Assembly: GCA_905116865.2 (NCBI GenBank)
Contig: CAJHNH020000830.1
Span: forward strand, 163,371-227,370
Length of the DNA: 64,000 nucleotides
Source: Candidula unifasciata
Lineage: Eukaryota > Mollusca > Gastropoda > Stylommatophora > Geomitridae
Direction of reading: 5' to 3'
Of the stretch, positions 55,481 to 64,000 are shown piece after piece. The notes under the pieces were generated by a model. It had not been told where the DNA came from and searched no databases. It saw only the letters and a list, made by a program, of their open reading frames with translations. The translations under genes were made by a program, and so were the position numbers. Each line of letters opens with the position of its first letter. Position 1 is the stretch's first letter.

Positions 55481-55925
55481 AGAGATATGGTTTTACAGTA
55501 GAATGATTAGAATACCTTGGACAGCCTCATAGATGTGGTTTTAGAGAAGAATGCTTAGAATACCTTGGACAGCCTCTGAGATGTGGTTTTACAGAAGAAT
55601 GCTTAGAATACCTTGGACAGCCAAAAAGAGCAACCAAGAGGTTTTGAAAGAGGCAGGAGCCCGGAGACAACTTATCACAGACATCAGAAGGAGACAGTCA
55701 TCATTTTTTGGCCATGTTATGAGAAGAATGAAAATAGAACATGTTGTGACCACTGGAAAGATCTGTGGAAGGAGGGATAGAGGAAGACAACGAGAGAAGA
55801 TGCTTGACATTCTTGTTGCATGGCATGGAGGTGTGTCGGCACATAAACTGATACATGCTGCAGGAGATCGCAGATTGTGGAGAGGCATGATTGCCCACGC
55901 CAGTCGGCAAGGCACCTGAGGATGA
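55470..55925 (+). mobile_element. RTE-like LINE 3' end with ~63-bp duplications
   Basis: WFYRRMLRIPWTAKKSNQEV, RRQSSFFGHVMRRMKIEHVV, TGKICGRRDRGRQREKMLDI is a well preserved C-terminal end of a non-LTR polyprotein. The RMLRIPWTAS-x-MW segment is repeated three times in tandem at 55490-55615. Confidence 0.85.
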
Positions 55926-56039
55926 TGATGTACTTCACTGTTGTTGTTTTTTTTTTTTTAATCTTTTCTTTTAAAATAAATGAAAGTAAACATGTCATCT
56001 AAATAAACAGTGTTGCTATCAAGACGATGTAAAATAATG

Positions 56040-57110
56040 GAAAAAATTGTGTATATTCCAAAAGGGGAAAACTGAATTGTTGATACAATCACCAAAGTGC
56101 CAACTCCACCATATAGGCTGGACACAGTGGATCTCTACAAACGCCATCTCTCATTCGGCTGCTACAGTCTAGCAGTAGATGGTTGTTTATCTAGCTCTCA
56201 ATGTCTTCCTATTTATTGTGATGCATAATTTGTGTACTCTGATTTGTTTTGCCTTTTTTGGCGCTACAAAATTGTGACAGCCTAATATGTTAAGGTATAT
56301 AAAAAGAATAATCAAAGAATATGATCATTGAAGCTTTAAATGGTATACATTTCCCGGGGCCAAAAAATATACGTATTAGGTGACTTATCCTGTGTGACTT
56401 CTTTCTTTGAGGCTTAAAGGAAAATTAGATGTGAACTTGGCTTTAAAAAAAAAAGCCAATTGATTTCAAGAAAAAACACCTGAATGCTATTTATAGTTAA
56501 CATATTCACATCCTGGGCCCATAAACCTTTAGGCTGGCACAAACACAGCCAGTGACATTAGCTGGACACCTTGTAAACAGGCAAGTCAGAAAAGTGTATT
56601 TCACAAGGTATGGACTTCAACGGGAAATGTTAGTTTTGCAGCTTCCTGTGGAGACAGGGTTAAGCTTAGGCTGCCATATTTCTTAATCTCACACGATAAC
56701 CAGAATCACTGATCAGGTAAGTGTTCTCTCCCCCCCACCCCCCCACCAGGTGGCTAAGCCGTCCATTGCTTTGCCTTCCTCTTGTTCTCTTACCTTCAAT
56801 CTTGATGGTTGTTATCAAGTTCATTCATTGTTCTGATCAGTCTTACAGCAAGGACTACCTCATTTGTTTTTGTTTTTCTTGTATTCATTCCATGTTTTGA
56901 ATATTACTTTCCTTCAACAGGTTTCATAAGAATGTAATTTCTGTTAATGTGGGCTAAACTATACATTTTGCAATTATTATTTTTTTAAACATTTTTTAAT
57001 GAACATTTATGACACACTCTCTGCTTCTCTGTTGCTTTTATTTCTGAAATGTCCACATTTCAAGCTCCTCACTGTCATTTTAAAATTCCTCACCAGTTTT
57101 CCTTGTTTGT
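56040..57110. other. No gene recognised
   Basis: AT-rich with a C tract near 56732-56747; 56760-56880 is faint antisense LINE debris. Confidence 0.4.
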
Positions 57111-57114
57111 GTAC

Positions 57115-57265
57115 TACAAAGTGGCATACTTCCCAGGACTTTGCCAGGTCGACCTAGGAGCTAAAGTCATTTTGTAAGAAAGTCCAACTCCGCCAGGACC
57201 TGAACCCATGACCTTCAGATCTGGAAAAGGACATTTAGCCACTACACCACTGTGGCTCCCTTTTT
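57115..57265 (-). repeat. SINE family A copy (inverted)
   Basis: ACTTCCCAGGACTTTGCCAG, GTCGACCTAGGAGCTAAAGTC, CAGGACCTGAACCCATGACC, TAGCCACTACACCACTGTGG: the head reads as antisense tRNA-like sequence. Confidence 0.8.
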
Positions 57266-57419
57266 CTCTGTACGTGTTACATAGCTAAATTCCCCGATCG
57301 TTTAAGGTTTTTTTCAGGTATTTTTTTTTTAAAAGGCTGCAGCGGGTATAATGATGCTTGAAACGTGCACAAACCTATGCACTACAGATAGTGTTTACAT
57401 GTGGTGTTGAATTCCTTTA

Positions 57420-58060
57420 CCACATCTACACCATTTATTCATGTCTTACTTGGTCTTCCTCTCGCTACCTCCTAGATGTTCTACTCTAAATAGTCTCTTA
57501 GGCAGTCTGGTTTGGCTGCATTCTCACTAGATGGCCGAACCATTTCATTCTTTGTTAGTATAATAATTATGACATGGTCTTATTCCAACTTTCTCTCTAA
57601 TACTGGTATTCGTAACCCTGTCTTGTATAGTGTTGTTAGTGACCTTGCAGAGACAGCGTAATTCACATGTAGTTATTTTCTGTTCTAGTGCCCTAATAAT
57701 TAGTTTTACTAATATTATTTGTAATAATTCCTTCTACTGTTCCCCCCCCCCCCTAAGGTCTAGTCCAGATGTAAAAAGACTCCATCCTGTGCAACCACTT
57801 CGATTTCATGGATAGAATCCAGTCCAACAACTGCCTTCTCTCAACATTCGCGTTACGATATTTTATTTCCTCAACCCCTCTGTTTCCTATTTCAGAGCTT
57901 GATGATTCTCTGCTTGTTTCTTCTCAGAATGGCTCCAATATAACACCATCTTCTTTGTCTTATAACTGTTGATATAAGTGGTTGCCCAGACATTTCTCTG
58001 ATTTCATCACTCCTCTTGAATTCATCCAAATTTACTTTCATTGATTTTTTTGTTTTCAAA
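57420..58060 (-). mobile_element. LINE debris, antisense
   Basis: Contains ACTAGATGGCCGAACCATTTC and a segment shared with 2815-2930 and 40195-40400 (TCCATCCTGTGCAACCACTTCGATTTCATGG). Too decayed to translate. Confidence 0.45.
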
Positions 58061-58429
58061 TGCATTTAAATTTTTATGTATTGAAAAAGAATGGTATGTT
58101 TTGTTCATGACTTTTTGTGAAGTTGCAAGTTTAAAATGTTGATGTGCACAAAATTTTTTGTATTATATTTTATAACTTTGTAACCATAACTTTTTAAAGA
58201 GACCAATAAAGAAGTGTCCTAAATGAAACAACACTTTCATAACCAAAGGCTTTGTAATCAGATTAACCTACTTGCTGTACAGTGGTGCACTTTCCAGGAC
58301 TTTACAATAACAATGCTTTCAATCAGGGCAACATTTTAAAACCCTTAACATTTGAAGTGTGGTTTAGGTGGCCTTACCATTTCACCACATTAAGATGCAA
58401 GATGGAGAGGAAGGATGTTAGTCTCTAGG

Positions 58430-59160
58430 ATCTCTTCCATGGTAAAATTGCAGACTGGTAGAACTGGTGGAGGTCGGCCTCTACAACTTTTTCCTGGAAT
58501 GCCTTGCAGCATCAAGGCAGGAATAGATCTCTGGAACAGGCCCTTCTGTTTGCTTCGTATATAGTACTTTTCAGTGTCTTTAATATATCTGTTACTGTTT
58601 TATCTGTATAACTTTGTTCTCTGTGGTATCCCGTCTGGTGTCAATTTTGTTACATGGTCCAAACCATTTGATCTGTTATCGATAAAGTTCAGTAGTGGTT
58701 TTTGTGCTGACTCTCCTCCTGATATCATCGTTCCTAAGTTGATCTTTCCTCGTTACACTTAGCATAGAACTTACACATTTCATTTCTGAAATGACTATTT
58801 TCCTTAGGTTTTCTGAAGACAGTATCCATGTTTGATATTGATAGCATACTGCTAGAAAAAATATTGTGTTAAATAGTGCCCTTTTAGTGTTCATATTCAT
58901 GTGCTTGCATTTCAAAATTGGTGCCATTTGGCTTTTTTACATCTTTGATGGATTTTTTAAATTAATTATTCTGTCTTCTGGGGGAAAAAAATGCTCCACA
59001 GATATGTAAAGCCCTTAGCCTGCTTCAACTGATGTTCATCAACTTTGATATAGGTGGTTCTTCTTTTTCTGGAGAATGTCATAATTTCTGTTTTGTCTCT
59101 GTTGATCTTCAAATCAAAGTCGTTGCATGATGAGTGAAGTCTGTTAATATGCTCTTGTAG
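58430..59160 (-). mobile_element. RTE-like LINE fragment (inverted)
   Basis: Minus-strand frames: NDFDLKINRDKTEIMTFSR-like at ~59060-59120, MAPILKCKHMNMNTKRALFN, YQYQTWILSSENLRKIVISE (58676-58927), QLRNDDIRRRVSTKTTTEL and the 3' terminal segment AGAAGGGCCTGTTCCAGAG at ~58530. Stops and shifts throughout. Confidence 0.75.
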
Positions 59161-59234
59161 CTGTACTACTGTTGGTGCTATAATTGTCTCTACTACAATA
59201 CATTATACAGATTTTTTTATATTTTTATTTTTAA

Positions 59235-59370
59235 AAAAAAAGTTATTTGTGTATCCTTTGCAGAACCAACTCCAGCAATCTGTCTGTGTGATTTCATTAG
59301 GCACTTTGCTGCCAAATCATCTGCAATTGGAATGAAACCTGCGTGTTTGCAGCATCTAAGCCATATAAAG
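59235..59370 (-). repeat. SINE family S2 fragment (inverted)
   Basis: TTTGTGTATCCTTTGCAGAA, CTGTGTGATTTCATTAGGCA, GTTTGCAGCATCTAAGCCA. Confidence 0.65.
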
Positions 59371-59833
59371 ATGTGTGCAAGGAAACAAACAAAAAAAGAT
59401 ACTGAGTTGATTCATGGCAACAGGATGCCATGGATCATGCTGCGTGTTAGGGAGTAAACAGGGAGAAAACAACTGCAAAAATGTTAAGAACTGATCGTCT
59501 GAGACGTTGCACCACATATGACAATAATGGTCCTGAAATCACAAGCTCTAATTGTGGAAGACTTCTTAACGTGAGTGGGTCTTGCTAATTCATATGTTAT
59601 TTCACCAGCTGTAATTCTCATGCCTCCATATGACGCAATACAAAACTTTCACCCAGGAGAAGTTCTAAATCACATTGCCAGATATAACCATCCATTAAAA
59701 ATAAGAAGGCCCACTATAATGATCAGCCATATTTTTCTATGACACTTTAATGCAGATTATCCATTCTCACACAAAAATAACAATACACACCAAGTTCCCG
59801 CTGAAATTATAAACTAATTCTATCAGACCAGCG

Positions 59834-59947
59834 TCAGTGCACATCATTATCCCCTGTTTCACTGGAAGACGGTAAGGAAGAGGCACTCTGCAGCACTTGT
59901 TTGACGTAGTCATCAAATTCTTGACTGGCAAAACCCGACATCTTAGC
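59834..59947 (-). CDS. NOC3L: NOC3-like nucleolar complex protein, last coding exon
   Basis: Minus-strand exon after a TTTTGCAG acceptor, in phase 0 with the exon at 60427. Encodes 37 residues, AKMSGFASQEFDDYVKQVLQ to the end ETGDNDVH, then TGA. It is a polar, acidic tail without its own motif; assignment rests on clean splicing to the conserved exons upstream. An ATTAAA (reading minus) about 90 bp downstream is a weak polyadenylation candidate. The gene is convergent with LSS, whose stop is about 5 kb to the left. Confidence 0.75.
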   Translation of the reverse strand, partial: AKMSGFASQEFDDYVKQVLQSASSLPSSSETGDNDVH

Positions 59948-59984
59948 CTGCAAAATACACAATAATGGCACAAAACTAAATTTT

Positions 59985-60130
59985 TAAGTTTAAAAATAAA
60001 AATGCAAGATCTGTAAAACAGGTGTGCACACAAAACTTGAGTTCTGGACAAGACTGAAGTCCAGAAGTGGACGAACAACCAGAATTTTCCAACAGAGTTT
60101 ATAGTTGGTGAACATAAAGAAGAAAATGTA
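59985..60130 (-). repeat. Repeat family B copy (inverted, truncated)
   Basis: GATCTGTAAAACAGGTGTGC, GAAGTGGACGAACAACCAGA, AGTTGGTGAACATAAAGAAGAA, in a NOC3L intron. Confidence 0.78.
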
Positions 60131-60426
60131 AATTTTTTTTTTTTATTATTATTTAAAAAAAAAACGTTTGCAAAATTAATTAGCTAACCTACAACACCTT
60201 ATGTACACGAATGAATCAGGAAGAGCTTGTGGGCAGTAGAGATGCTAATGTTACTAAGGCGAATGTTGTGAATGCTTTGGGCAGCTGAGAGTAACTAGTC
60301 TGCTGGAACTGTGATTTGCCTATTCTTGTTGTTGGTGTTCATAAAAGACAAAGAAACATTCTGTACTACAGGCATTATTCATCATTAAAAAAATCTTTAG
60401 AGTTTGAACTGCTCAAGAAATTTTAC

Positions 60427-60511
60427 CTTTTTCTTCCTTGGACATTTTGCAGGCAGTCCAGGATGAAATATTTCTTTGGCTGCGAAATGTTCATACAGTT
60501 CTTTAGGTGAT
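60427..60511 (-). CDS. NOC3L: NOC3-like protein, penultimate coding exon
   Basis: 85 bp. After the split AAA codon it reads SPKELYEHFAAKEIFHPGLP then AKCPRKKK, with a basic end typical of nucleolar proteins. The S-x-x-ELYE...F-x-P pattern matches the segment after the CBF domain in animal NOC3L. Acceptor CTTTTCAG, donor AAAAAG|GTAAAA. Confidence 0.8.
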
Positions 60512-60667
60512 CTGAAAAGTAACAATTAACAATGACAAAATACTAAGAATTTCTAAACAATAGCCGATTGGTTGAATTCAATGGTCACACATATGTCACT
60601 TTGCTCATTGAATCGGATTTTCCTCCTGCATATTTTAATTCCTAAATAATTATGCCCGGCTATTCCA

Positions 60668-60925
60668 GTAGAGGGGGGTTGCCATGGCATTGCGGATTGG
60701 AAGGCTGTGGGTTTGCTCCCTGGCGGAGCTGGACTTTTTTCAAAATGACCTTGACTCCCAGGTCAACCCAGCCTTGAGTGGGTACCGGGTGCAGTCTCTG
60801 GAAGAAAGACGGCCGGCGTGATGCTGACCACATCATCCATCTTGTGCCGATTGGTCTATAAAAATATAGGTCTAGCCCTATATGCCTAAAGGCATGGAAA
60901 AGGGACCTTTTATTTCAGCAGAGAT
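60668..60925 (+). repeat. SINE family A copy
   Basis: GGGTTGCCATGGCATTGCGG, GTGGGTTTGCTCCCTGG (B-box-like), CTTGACTCCCAGGTCAACCC, GGGTACCGGGTGCAGTCTCT, ending GCATGGAAAAGGGACCTTTT. Confidence 0.88.
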
Positions 60926-61115
60926 AATAAGACAAATTATAAATGTAATCCTTTTTCCAGCTTTAGGTTACCAGTGTCCAACTTGGTCAATAATCAAAGA
61001 CCCTGACCGAAAACTAACCACCTTTAAAATGAGATGTCTGAGAAAGGCTGCAAACAAAACCAGAACAGACTGTATGAGAAATAAAGATATTAGACAAACT
61101 ACTGGAACAATAGGG
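60925..61115 (+). mobile_element. RTE-like LINE fragment
   Basis: IINVILFPALGYQCPTWSII, DRKLTTFKMRCLRKAANKTR, DCMRNKDIRQTTGT: the C-terminal reverse-transcriptase region (YG-x-E-x-W / KMRCLR motifs). It sits between two SINE A copies, directly abutting both. Confidence 0.75.
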
Positions 61116-61385
61116 GAGTCACCGTGGTGTAGCAGCTAGACGCTCGCCTGCGGATCGGAAGGTCATGGGTTCTGGTCCTAATGGAACCGGGCGTTCTTCA
61201 AAAAATGACCTGTGCTTCCAGGTTGCCCCAGCCTTAAGGGGTACCAGGTGCAGTCCTGAGAAGTAAACACAGCTGGCGTGATGCTGACCGCATAACCCAC
61301 CAAGTGCCGACTGGTCTATAAAATATAGATCTAGCCCTATATGCCCAATACGCCTGAAGACGTGGAAAAGAGCTCTTTACTTTTT
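61115..61385 (+). repeat. SINE family A copy, full length
   Basis: Best head in the window: GAGTCACCGTGGTGTAGCAG, GATCGGAAGGTCATGGGTTC, TGGTCCTAATGG; then TTGCCCCAGCCTTAAGGGGT, GGCGTGATGCTGACCGCATA, CTATATGCCCAATACGCCTG, ACGTGGAAAAGAGCTCTTTA, and a T tract. Confidence 0.9.
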
Positions 61386-61904
61386 TTTTTTAAACTTTAC
61401 TAGAAAATATCATTTGTTAAATTCATTAAAAAATATATAGACTTTAATGATCAACAATTTAGTGAGAATGAATCCAACGATACCAGCAGCAAGAGTGCAC
61501 AACATGAAAACGGAAACACCTTGCACCTGGGTAGACCTAGAAGATGGACTGGAGGAGTCACTAAGAAATAAAGACTTCACAATACCACAGTATACCAAGC
61601 CACTGAGTGTATCCTGGCAAGACTACATGTCACCTGTTGAACTGCAATGCCTAGCGGCACAAAGCAGATACTGACACACACAAAAAAGAAAATTTTATTT
61701 CAGGAACCTCTTGTCTATTTACCTTCCGCTATGATTTATTGTATAATATTTTTAGCTGACTTTCTTGTTGACCAATTAGAGGTTAGTAAAACTCCCTCTG
61801 GCACAAAACAAAAATGTATCTGGTCTGTCTACAATAAATCTATCAACCCATATAATCACTTCAATAACAGCAATATTATAAAACAATTTTTCTTAGAAAC
61901 TTAC

Positions 61905-62002
61905 TTCCTGGCCAAATCCTGCGTCAACTGGTGCTCCCCAGCAAGCGGTGCCATCCAGATCAAATGTTTGGTATATCGTCTCACATCTGGGCAATAGTGG
62001 CG
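61905..62002 (-). CDS. NOC3L: NOC3-like protein, coding exon with RHY-x-P core
   Basis: 98 bp, encoding RHYCPDVRRYTKHLIWMAPL then AGEHQLTQDLARK. In the family the conserved CBF-domain core WELH-x-L-x-RHY-x-P is split exactly here. Acceptor TCCTCCAG, donor AGGAA|GTAAGT. Phases match both neighbouring exons. Confidence 0.82.
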
Positions 62003-62619
62003 CTGGAGGACATTTTGTTTTCAAGTTTACACATACATGGTGTCAGAAAAAGAATGAACCCTTTCCAAAAAAAAAAAATATTCTTGGCCCCTGCTGTGGT
62101 ATTGGAATCTTTTATATACGGAACGTAAGGCAATATATCAAAATTTTTCCCCATGCTTCAAAGATTTAATATGGACATGGCATTTCCTCCCATAGTCCAA
62201 TCAACACTCTTGTTACGGCTTCTACAGTCATACAGGTGGGGAAATTAATCCTGCCTCTCCCCGCTGGACCCCCTCCCCTTCACAGGCAAGCACACTAACT
62301 ATTATAAGCACAAAGAATCACAAAGTTTTCTAAAAATGAACAAACTAACAGTAAACATCCACAGGACCCCATCAACAGACTCAACACAAAACAATATACG
62401 ACAATTTTATATCTATGAACAGACACTGCAGGCTCAACTACCACATGCATAAAATAAAGAAAGTCAATAGACCCAAGAGTGAGGATGTCAGATGTGACCA
62501 CAAACACCAGAACACATTCTGCAGGCCTGCCTATTATACTTGCAACTACAAAGAGGAACTTGGCCTCAAGAGTAAAGTGTGTAGAGCAAGCTATAGAGGA
62601 GTTGCAACTGAGGCAGCTT

Positions 62620-63050
62620 CACAGAGGCAGCTCACCTGATGGTCTGACATGAGCATACAAAAATGAACGCCAGGAAAATGTTTTAAATTTCCCCATCAAT
62701 AAAACATGCTACAAAAGCCACTTCTATTATGCTGGCACCTTTTTGTCTTTCCAGACAACAGTGTTCCATTGCATTATAGTGTGACATCAGAATCACAACC
62801 TGTAATGATGGCCAGAGTGGCTAGCAAGACAAGGTTGTGTTAAAAAGAATCTTACACAATAACTACAAGAGCTTTCAGAACCATTGTTGTTGTCACATGT
62901 ATCTGACATGTTTCTTCTTTTGCTCAGCTTTTCTCCAGTCTGCAATTCTCTTCTCCTCCGTCCCCAATTCCTGCATAATTTTCCATATCATCTTGTTCCC
63001 ATGAACCCACTTCAATACCTATATCATTCATGTCCCGCTTGCCCACATCT
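62620..63050. other. NOC3L intron, no content recognised
   Basis: AT-rich; no splice-flanked conserved coding segment seen between the exons at 62002 and 63130. Confidence 0.45.
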
Positions 63051-63129
63051 ATAAATTATGGCACAGACTGTAACTAGGGTTATGAAGTAAGGGAGGTTGA
63101 ACCAAAAAATTTATGGAAAAGAAACTCAC

Positions 63130-63258
63130 CTTCAACAAATGAAGCTCCCACAGTGAGGTGCTGTTAGCACAACAGTGTTCTGGGTCCTCGAGGAAAGGCA
63201 GATACAAGCCATTTCCTTGGACTTCGGTGTCAAACAACGTATCACTGAATTTGTATGT
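63130..63258 (-). CDS. NOC3L: NOC3-like protein, CBF-domain exon
   Basis: NOC3 proteins act in the nucleolus with NOC2 in pre-60S ribosome maturation and transport. This 43-codon exon reads TYKFSDTLFDTEVQGNGLYL, then LEDPEHCCANSTSLWELHLL, the DPEH-C-x-A...(S/A)LWEL signature of the CBF/NOC domain. DPEH and WELHLLK-RHY fit NOC3 better than CEBPZ/NOC1 or NOC4, which read WEL-x-x-L-x-x-HFHP or SHYHP. Acceptor ATTTCAG, donor AAG|GTGAGT. The four exons here cover about 140 residues of a protein usually near 800; the rest is beyond the right edge. Confidence 0.85.
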
Positions 63259-63439
63259 CTGAAATATAATAGGTAATACTCAACAGCAGAGGTATTTCAT
63301 ATCCTTCATTCTCAAAAGAAACTATTGTGAATATAATTTTCTTGAATGAAAATACCCTCCAAAAATACTCTGAATGTGATTGAAGAAGAAATATGTTAAC
63401 AGTATGTCATTGATAATATTGCACGGAAAAAAGGGGCAA

Positions 63440-63490
63440 AAGAGGTGGGGGGGGGGGGGGGGGGGACGAAAGAGAGAAAGAGAGAGAGTA
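63440..63490. repeat. G tract and GA repeat
   Basis: A run of about 20 G at 63448-63467 followed by (GA)n. Confidence 0.9.
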
Positions 63491-63664
63491 ATCAAAGTTA
63501 AGAGTCAATCACAACCAGTAATGCACTAAATCCAGTCCAGCTTTCTCTATTAAAGCATAATGAAATATCTGCATGTAACCATGAGACTGAGGTTGGTTAT
63601 AGAAACTTAACAACAAAATTTGGACTCAGTTGAAGTCTAAAATATTGTGTTCAGGTCATCTCCT

Positions 63665-63920
63665 GTAGAGGGTCACAAATAGGATTGTGCGTGTAAAGTA
63701 GCTCCAGGTCCCACTGCAGCTTCTCTTGTAGCTTCCCTGGGCCAGATCCACAATTTTTGCTGGGAGTAGTTTAGGCAGTCCTGCAATATGTGCTCAGGAG
63801 TCTGTCTTTCAGCTCCACAATCACAGGCAGCAGATTCTTTTATGCTTATCCTGTGCAGGTGTACTCTAAGACCAGTGTGCTGTCCAAAGCCTAAAAACTG
63901 TTCTCTCACTGGACTCAATT
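63665..63920 (-). mobile_element. LINE zinc-knuckle tail fragment
   Basis: Minus-strand GLRVHLHRISIKESAACDCG then [14 protein letters not shown], the C-x-C...H-x-x-x-x-C knuckle after RNase H in non-LTR elements. It also occurs on the plus strand at about 27260-27345 ([20 protein letters not shown]). Confidence 0.75.
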
Positions 63921-64000
63921 AACCAGGGCTGTTAAACTGGCAGCCCAGAGGCCAAATTTTAATGATCTTTCTTTCATTTTTTAAAATTTAGGCTCCTGAG

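Noticed and set aside
61115..61190. Possible tRNA gene (A- and B-box-like sequence)
   Set aside because: The head does not fold into a full cloverleaf with a plausible anticodon arm and is followed by a SINE body shared by many copies.
59834..63258. Assignment to CEBPZ/NOC1 or NOC4 instead of NOC3
   Set aside because: These relatives share the CBF domain, but DPEH-C, WELHLLK-RHY and the RKSPKELYE segment fit NOC3 better. A protein search would settle it.
1..64000. A biosynthetic or defence gene cluster
   Set aside because: The three genes have unrelated housekeeping roles and mixed strands; everything else is repeats.

Overview
This is eukaryotic, metazoan nuclear DNA: intron-rich, AT-rich, and densely filled with transposon remnants and simple repeats. 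The style suggests a lophotrochozoan, perhaps a gastropod mollusc; that is inferred from gene structure and repeat load, and no phylogenetic marker here proves it.

Three protein-coding genes can be supported. (1) Minus strand, 2356-4737: the first two recognisable coding exons of an MFSD13A/TMEM180-like major-facilitator protein. The rest of the gene should lie off the left edge. (2) Plus strand, 15731-54865: lanosterol synthase (LSS, oxidosqualene cyclase) with 17 coding exons spread over 39 kb. The predicted protein is about 735 residues and carries the catalytic DCTAE motif and several QW repeats. One base appears to be missing where intron 8 meets exon 9. (3) Minus strand, 59834-63258: the last four coding exons of a NOC3-like (NOC3L) ribosome-biogenesis factor, convergent with LSS. 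Its upstream exons lie beyond the right edge. Sterol synthesis and ribosome assembly are unrelated functions, so I see no functional cluster.

Region by region: 1-7.4 kb holds MFSD13A, a dead RTE-like LINE, one copy of an unclassified ~1.3-kb repeat, and an inverted decayed copy of MFSD13A exon 2. The stretch 8.6-10.3 kb is an RNase H-bearing LINE with frameshifts. The stretch 10.4-12.6 kb has clustered poly-G/C tracts and a ~1.1-kb (GAA)n/(GCA)n array. The stretch 13.6-15.35 kb is a second RNase H LINE family, which recurs four more times. The LSS introns (15.9-54.7 kb) contain SINEs, LINE fragments, MITE-like elements and several tandem arrays, the largest being a ~2.4-kb 44-bp minisatellite with a ~618-bp higher-order period. 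From 55 to 64 kb, LINE and SINE debris surrounds the NOC3L exons.

I found no convincing new multi-gene system. The most useful leads are the LSS splice-junction base deficit, the inverted MFSD13A exon copy, the inverted pair of unclassified ~1.3-kb elements, and tandem arrays that appear to grow from LINE/SINE sequence.
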